Shown here in pieces: positions 48,296 through 51,662 of a stretch of 51,662 bases of DNA. Source of the DNA: JBCDCB01 sp039182735 (GTDB lineage Bacteria > Planctomycetota > Phycisphaerae > Phycisphaerales > UBA1924); NCBI GenBank assembly GCA_039182735.1, contig JBCDCB010000020.1, positions 1-51,662 of the forward strand. Reading direction: 5' to 3'. The position numbers were made by a program, and so were the translations under genes. The notes beneath the pieces are model-generated. The model saw only the letters and a list, made by a program, of their open reading frames with translations, was not told where the DNA came from and made no database searches. How positions within the stretch are numbered: the first letter of the stretch is position 1; every line of letters begins with the position of its first letter.

Positions 48296-51247
48296 TTACT
48301 GGCATTGGGTCCCGAGGTTGCTGACGACGAAGGTGATGTCGGCGGTATCGGTCTCGCCGTCGCCGTCGGCGTCGCCGGGTGTGCCCGCCGCGCCCGGAGC
48401 GCCCGCGCCGAGGTTGGAGACCACCAGCGTGATGTCGGCGGTGTCGGTCTCGCCGTCGCCATCGACATCTCCCGGGCAGGGCTCGCTCGCCGGCGAGATG
48501 TCGATCGAACTGAGCGTCACGATGACGTACTCGCCGGCGTCGAGGTTCGCGTCGCTGTTGATCGACGCGGGGACCTGAAGCGACGGGACAAGGGACCCGC
48601 CGTCGGCGGTCTGGTAGACGCCCAGCGCGATCGCGATGGTCTCCGGCACGGTGCCGAAGTGCTGCTGGAGATCGATGACGCCTTCGAGAACGGCGTTGGG
48701 GTCGCCCGCCGGGCCGGTCGCGACACCGACGCCCGCGCCGGTATCGAACCAGCTCGAGTAGTCGTTGTCGTGTTCGTCGGCGAGGAAGGCGTCCCACGCG
48801 GCGATCTGCCCGGACTTGCCCCAGTTCGCGTTCTGCATACCACCGGGGATCGCGGCGATGTAGATGAAGTGGTCGTTGCCGTTGCGTGAGGTCGGCGCGT
48901 TGACGTAGAGCTGCGTGCCGGAGAGCGCAGCACGAATGGAGTACGAACCGACTTGCGCAATGGTGGTGAGAGACTGCTCGTTGCTGACGCCGTCCATTTG
49001 GAAGGGCGGGGGCGCGGCGCCCTGCACATCGAAGTGCCAGTCGATGCCCTGGCCGCCGTTGTTGTCCCATGTTCCGTTGCCGTCGGTGAACGCGAGATCG
49101 ATCTGCGACGCATCGCTCGGGATATCGATGGGCCCGACTTCCCAGAGCCCGGTCGCGCCGTTGAAGGTCATGGCGGGGTCGGGCGTGACGACGTTCTGCC
49201 ACTCGTTGAACCCGATGTGTGCGAAGACCTGCGGCGCACTGTCGAGCGGGCGCCCGGCGGGGTCGTAGGTGAGCGAGACGCTCTCGCCGGCGGTGGGCGT
49301 TTCGGGGTCGAGCGTGACGACGCCGTCGCCGTTGCCGGGGCCGCCGGCGGTGCCCGTTCCGACGTACACGTGCTGGATGTCGGAACGCGTGACGTTGCCG
49401 AAGGCGTCTTCGGCTTCGACGTAATAGTCGATGAGCACGTCGGACTCGCCGGTGATCATCGCGCTGAAGCGGTCCGCCTTGACGCTCGGCGTGAGCACGC
49501 CCGCGGGCGTAGGCACGTTGGAGGCGGACATGGCGACGGTCTGCCACGCGCCGACTTCGCTGCCGCCGGCGTAGGTCTCGTTCTGCGCGCTGCCGAGCGG
49601 GTTCTGCCCGTTGAGATCGACGCGATACTTGAGTTCGACACGGGTCAGCCCGCTGACATCATCGATGAGCGTCCACACTTCGAAGTCGCTCGGCTCGGGC
49701 GTTGGGTTCCATTCGAAGCCGCCGGGGTTGTAGGGCTCGCGCTGCGGGAGGAAGACCGTGGGCGCCGTCGGGTCGTTGCCCGGGTTGGCGTTGATGACTT
49801 GCTGCGCGAGCGCGGCGGCCTGGTTGGAGCCGCGGGTGACGTTGGAGTCCCACACCTCGGTGCCGTCCCAGTACCAGTAGTCGGAGGCCTGCGAGACGAG
49901 GAGCCACGCCCACGCCTGCTCCGTGGCGCTGCCCGTGCGGTTGACGATGTTGGCGATGCTCGTGTGCGGCGCGAGGTCATCCGCGGTGAAGACGCGGTTC
50001 TTCGCGGCAGTCAGCACAGCCCACGAGTGGATGTCGGGCGAGACGCCCGAGCCGTCCGGATCGCCGAGCCACTTTTTGAACTCGGGATCGCCGTTGTCGG
50101 CACCGGCCCACGACCCCGCCTCGACATGGATGATGTCGGTCGGATCGACCGGGAAACGTTCGAGGTAGTCCTCGATGGTGGTGACGTCGTAGTCGGTGTC
50201 GCTCTGTGCCCAGCTGACCATGTTCTGGAAGTTGTGGTTGTAGTAGGCCTCGCTGCCGCCGCCGAAGTTGTCGCCGTCGTGATGGAGCAGCACGAGCATG
50301 GGATGGTCGGGGTCGGTGTTGTAGGGGAGCAGCGCGTCCATGACCTGGTCGTAAAGGAACGCGCCGTAGCCGCCGCGACCGTCCTCGTTGCCCTCGTAGC
50401 GCGCGGCGGGGACGACGACCATCTGTGTCGCTTGCCCCGTCTCGGGATCGATGTGCTGCGCGTAGTGCGGGCGGTAGCCGAAGGGTGCGGAGACCTTGCT
50501 CGGTGCCCAGAGGTTCTGCAGCTGCACCCACGCGCCGCCGGTGGTCGCGGGGTCGGGGTTGATCTGGTCGGCGGGGTTGGGCGGGAAGAGGTTCGAGGCG
50601 TTGGTGTGCGGGTAGCCGACGCACGCGCGGTCGAAGTGGATGTTGTCCACCATGACCCAGTCCACGCCCTCGGCAACGAGCGCCGGGATGATGCGCGTGT
50701 GGAACGCCGTCTCGGGGGGGAACATGCCCACGCTGTAGTCGGGCCCCCACGTCTGCTGGGATGCGTGCTTGTGCAGCTTGATCTGCATGCGGATGTCGCG
50801 CTCGTCGAGCAGCGGCATGAGCGGGTGGTGATACCCGAAGGCGACAAGGTCGAGCCGACGGTTGCCGAGCGTTGTGAGCTTGCTGCGCCCGTTGAGGTAG
50901 CCGGCGGTCCAGTTGCTCCACATCCCGCCGTTGACGCCCGCGCCGGCGAGCGCGTTGAGGTTCTCGATGAGCGACCCGCTGAACGAAACCTGCGCGCCGA
51001 GGTGCGGGAGCGAGAGCCCGGCGTTGATGGCGTTGGTGGGCCACCACGTGTACGGGCCGACCCGCATGTTGTGCACGTCGGTCACGCTGAAGGAGAACAT
51101 GCCCGAGCCGTCTACGGCGAGCGGGTCCATGTACGGCGCGTAGATCGGCTGGTGCATGTGCCAGAGGAAGGAGACGTGCATCTGCTGTGCCAACGCCGAG
51201 GCGGACAGGGCGGCGGTAGCGGCGAGCGAGGCGACGAGTGCGCGCAT
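48296..51247 (-). CDS. Secreted GH57-family glycoside hydrolase with starch-binding-like and dockerin-like parts
   Basis: A 983-residue exported enzyme. Signal peptide 1-21 (ALSASALAQ). The catalytic domain (22-480) begins SFLWHMHQPIYAPY, the GH57 'HQP' motif, includes GMFPPETAF (candidate nucleophile Glu) and LLHHDGDNFGG (candidate acid), typical of GH57 amylase/glucanotransferase/branching enzymes. Then come beta-rich regions, one like a CBM25/starch-binding unit (VFAHIGFNEWQN...). The C-terminus has two Ca-binding DxDGDGxTDxxDI repeats (dockerin type). ATG 51247 follows AGGAGA. Two similar palindromic sites upstream suggest sugar-responsive control. Confidence 0.9.
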   Translation of the reverse strand: MRALVASLAATAALSASALAQQMHVSFLWHMHQPIYAPYMDPLAVDGSGMFSFSVTDVHNMRVGPYTWWPTNAINAGLSLPHLGAQVSFSGSLIENLNALAGAGVNGGMWSNWTAGYLNGRSKLTTLGNRRLDLVAFGYHHPLMPLLDERDIRMQIKLHKHASQQTWGPDYSVGMFPPETAFHTRIIPALVAEGVDWVMVDNIHFDRACVGYPHTNASNLFPPNPADQINPDPATTGGAWVQLQNLWAPSKVSAPFGYRPHYAQHIDPETGQATQMVVVPAARYEGNEDGRGGYGAFLYDQVMDALLPYNTDPDHPMLVLLHHDGDNFGGGSEAYYNHNFQNMVSWAQSDTDYDVTTIEDYLERFPVDPTDIIHVEAGSWAGADNGDPEFKKWLGDPDGSGVSPDIHSWAVLTAAKNRVFTADDLAPHTSIANIVNRTGSATEQAWAWLLVSQASDYWYWDGTEVWDSNVTRGSNQAAALAQQVINANPGNDPTAPTVFLPQREPYNPGGFEWNPTPEPSDFEVWTLIDDVSGLTRVELKYRVDLNGQNPLGSAQNETYAGGSEVGAWQTVAMSASNVPTPAGVLTPSVKADRFSAMITGESDVLIDYYVEAEDAFGNVTRSDIQHVYVGTGTAGGPGNGDGVVTLDPETPTAGESVSLTYDPAGRPLDSAPQVFAHIGFNEWQNVVTPDPAMTFNGATGLWEVGPIDIPSDASQIDLAFTDGNGTWDNNGGQGIDWHFDVQGAAPPPFQMDGVSNEQSLTTIAQVGSYSIRAALSGTQLYVNAPTSRNGNDHFIYIAAIPGGMQNANWGKSGQIAAWDAFLADEHDNDYSSWFDTGAGVGVATGPAGDPNAVLEGVIDLQQHFGTVPETIAIALGVYQTADGGSLVPSLQVPASINSDANLDAGEYVIVTLSSIDISPASEPCPGDVDGDGETDTADITLVVSNLGAGAPGAAGTPGDADGDGETDTADITFVVSNLGTQCQ

Positions 51248-51277
51248 GGGGATCTCCTGCTGCTGCTCCGCGACCAA

Positions 51278-51292
51278 GTAAATCGCTTTACC
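51278..51292. promoter_or_regulatory. LacI-type operator-like palindrome, proximal site
   Basis: GTAAATCGCTTTACC, 31 bases before the GH57 start, is a near-palindrome with a central CG, as bound by LacI-family sugar repressors. It shares 11 of 15 positions or more with the distal site. Confidence 0.45.
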
Positions 51293-51343
51293 AAGGCGAT
51301 CTTGGTGCGAGCAGCATGAACCATACACCGAGACCTCGCCTCG

Positions 51344-51358
51344 GTGAAACGGTTTACC
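51344..51358. promoter_or_regulatory. LacI-type operator-like palindrome, distal site
   Basis: GTGAAACGGTTTACC, 66 bases from the proximal copy. Both fit GTRAAWCGSTTTACC. It touches the terminator stem of the next gene. Confidence 0.45.
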
Positions 51359-51384
51359 CGCACGGAAGTCTCAACCCGTGCGGG
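51357..51384 (-). terminator. Probable terminator hairpin of the right-edge gene
   Basis: CCCGCACGG and CCGTGCGGG form a perfect nine-base stem around a ten-base loop, 15 bases after the stop of the minus-strand gene. The U run is weak, so it could be a 3' stabilising hairpin. Confidence 0.5.
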
Positions 51385-51399
51385 ATGATGAGCCGCGGC

Positions 51400-51662
51400 T
51401 CAGCGTCTACGACGACTCGCGGCCACTCCGGCGCACACACCGAGCACCATCGCGCCGGGCGCCGGGATCGCGAAGGCGATGCCTGAGAACCCGCCGGGTG
51501 CCGTCTCGCCTATGAACGTCAGCGCCCCGGTTGTGACATCGAGTGTGTAGAGGTTGCCCGCGTCGGCCCCCCCCTGCTCGCCGTCGGCGCCGTAGACGTC
51601 GCCGGTGGCCGGGTCCACGCGCATGCCAGCGAGCGATCCGAGGGGTTCGCTCAGCGCGATCG
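51400..51662 (-). CDS. C-terminal part of a PEP-CTERM-like anchored protein
   Basis: The last 87 codons of a gene whose start lies beyond the right edge. The visible part has a repeat-like beta sequence (MRVDPATGDVYGADGEQ, NLYTLDVTTGALTFIGE) reminiscent of secreted beta-propeller proteins, where 'TG-A-x-T-x-IG' strands recur, and ends in IPAPGAMVLGVCAGVAAS plus four Arg, nearly the same tail as the DUF4397 protein at the other end of the window. It is probably an exported, envelope-anchored protein of unknown role. Confidence 0.75.
   Translation of the reverse strand, partial: IALSEPLGSLAGMRVDPATGDVYGADGEQGGADAGNLYTLDVTTGALTFIGETAPGGFSGIAFAIPAPGAMVLGVCAGVAASRRRR

Noticed and set aside
48953..51319. 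A 788-codon plus-strand frame opposite the GH57 gene
   Set aside because: Antisense shadow of a gene with signal peptide, HQP motif and dockerin repeats; no ribosome binding site or domain.
1..51662. tRNA genes, CRISPR arrays and classical insertion sequences
   Set aside because: No tRNA T-loop/acceptor pattern, no regularly spaced repeats and no transposase-like protein were seen in the window.

Overview
The window looks like chromosomal DNA of a high-GC planctomycete, most probably class Phycisphaerae. Three exported proteins (266-1024, 27901-28641, 51400 to the right edge) end in a Pro-rich/Gly motif, a hydrophobic stretch and a short Arg run, the PEP-CTERM-like anchor style common in that group. 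A B12-dependent ribonucleotide reductase, a TPR/ExbBD/VWA operon and a dockerin-like GH57 protein also fit. I recognised no rRNA, tRNA, CRISPR array or classical insertion sequence. Genes are dense, and many neighbours on the same strand overlap by 4 bp (ATGA or GTGA), which indicates translational coupling.

Layout. 1-4966 (mostly minus): start of an M20 peptidase, a DUF4397 surface protein, then a coupled lipoprotein/M48 protease/dapF operon. 5035-12321: nfu-type Fe-S protein and csrA (plus), an rsmA/mtnP/HAD group (minus), bioA and a kinase-like gene (plus), and a convergent LCAT-like lipase (minus). 12333-15791: fabI, a quinone oxidoreductase, a small unknown protein, a single-domain response regulator and an unknown protein. 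15801-25540: an eight-gene minus-strand operon encoding a TonB-like VWA protein, a periplasmic protein, ExbB, two ExbD, a large TPR protein, a 900-residue membrane protein and a secreted protein. 25710-28641: pyrH, a membrane protein, frr and a surface protein. 28642-33796: an RNA-like spacer with an intrinsic terminator, then nrdJ, a four-helix-bundle gene inside a pair of inverted repeats, and dcd. 34281-41867: UvrD/PcrA helicase, a sigma-factor-like gene with an unknown partner, an FHA-GAF-SpoIIE phosphatase, and a four-gene membrane redox cluster containing a ferric-reductase/Rieske fusion. 41870-47187: queE plus a signalling module of histidine kinase, roadblock-TM-OmpA protein, coiled-coil protein, Ras-like GTPase and PAS-like protein. 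47172-51662: Tat-exported glycosylasparaginase, secreted GH57 glycosidase behind two operator-like sites, and the end of another anchored protein.

The two most promising candidates for undescribed systems are the Ras-like GTPase/roadblock-OmpA/histidine kinase module (42615-47187) and the ExbBD operon whose apparent energy transducer carries a von Willebrand A domain instead of a TonB C-terminus (15801-25540). The most unusual small element is a four-helix-bundle (23S-IVP-like) gene bounded by 28-bp imperfect inverted repeats, set exactly between dcd and nrdJ. All functions are read from sequence motifs by eye; no database search was run.
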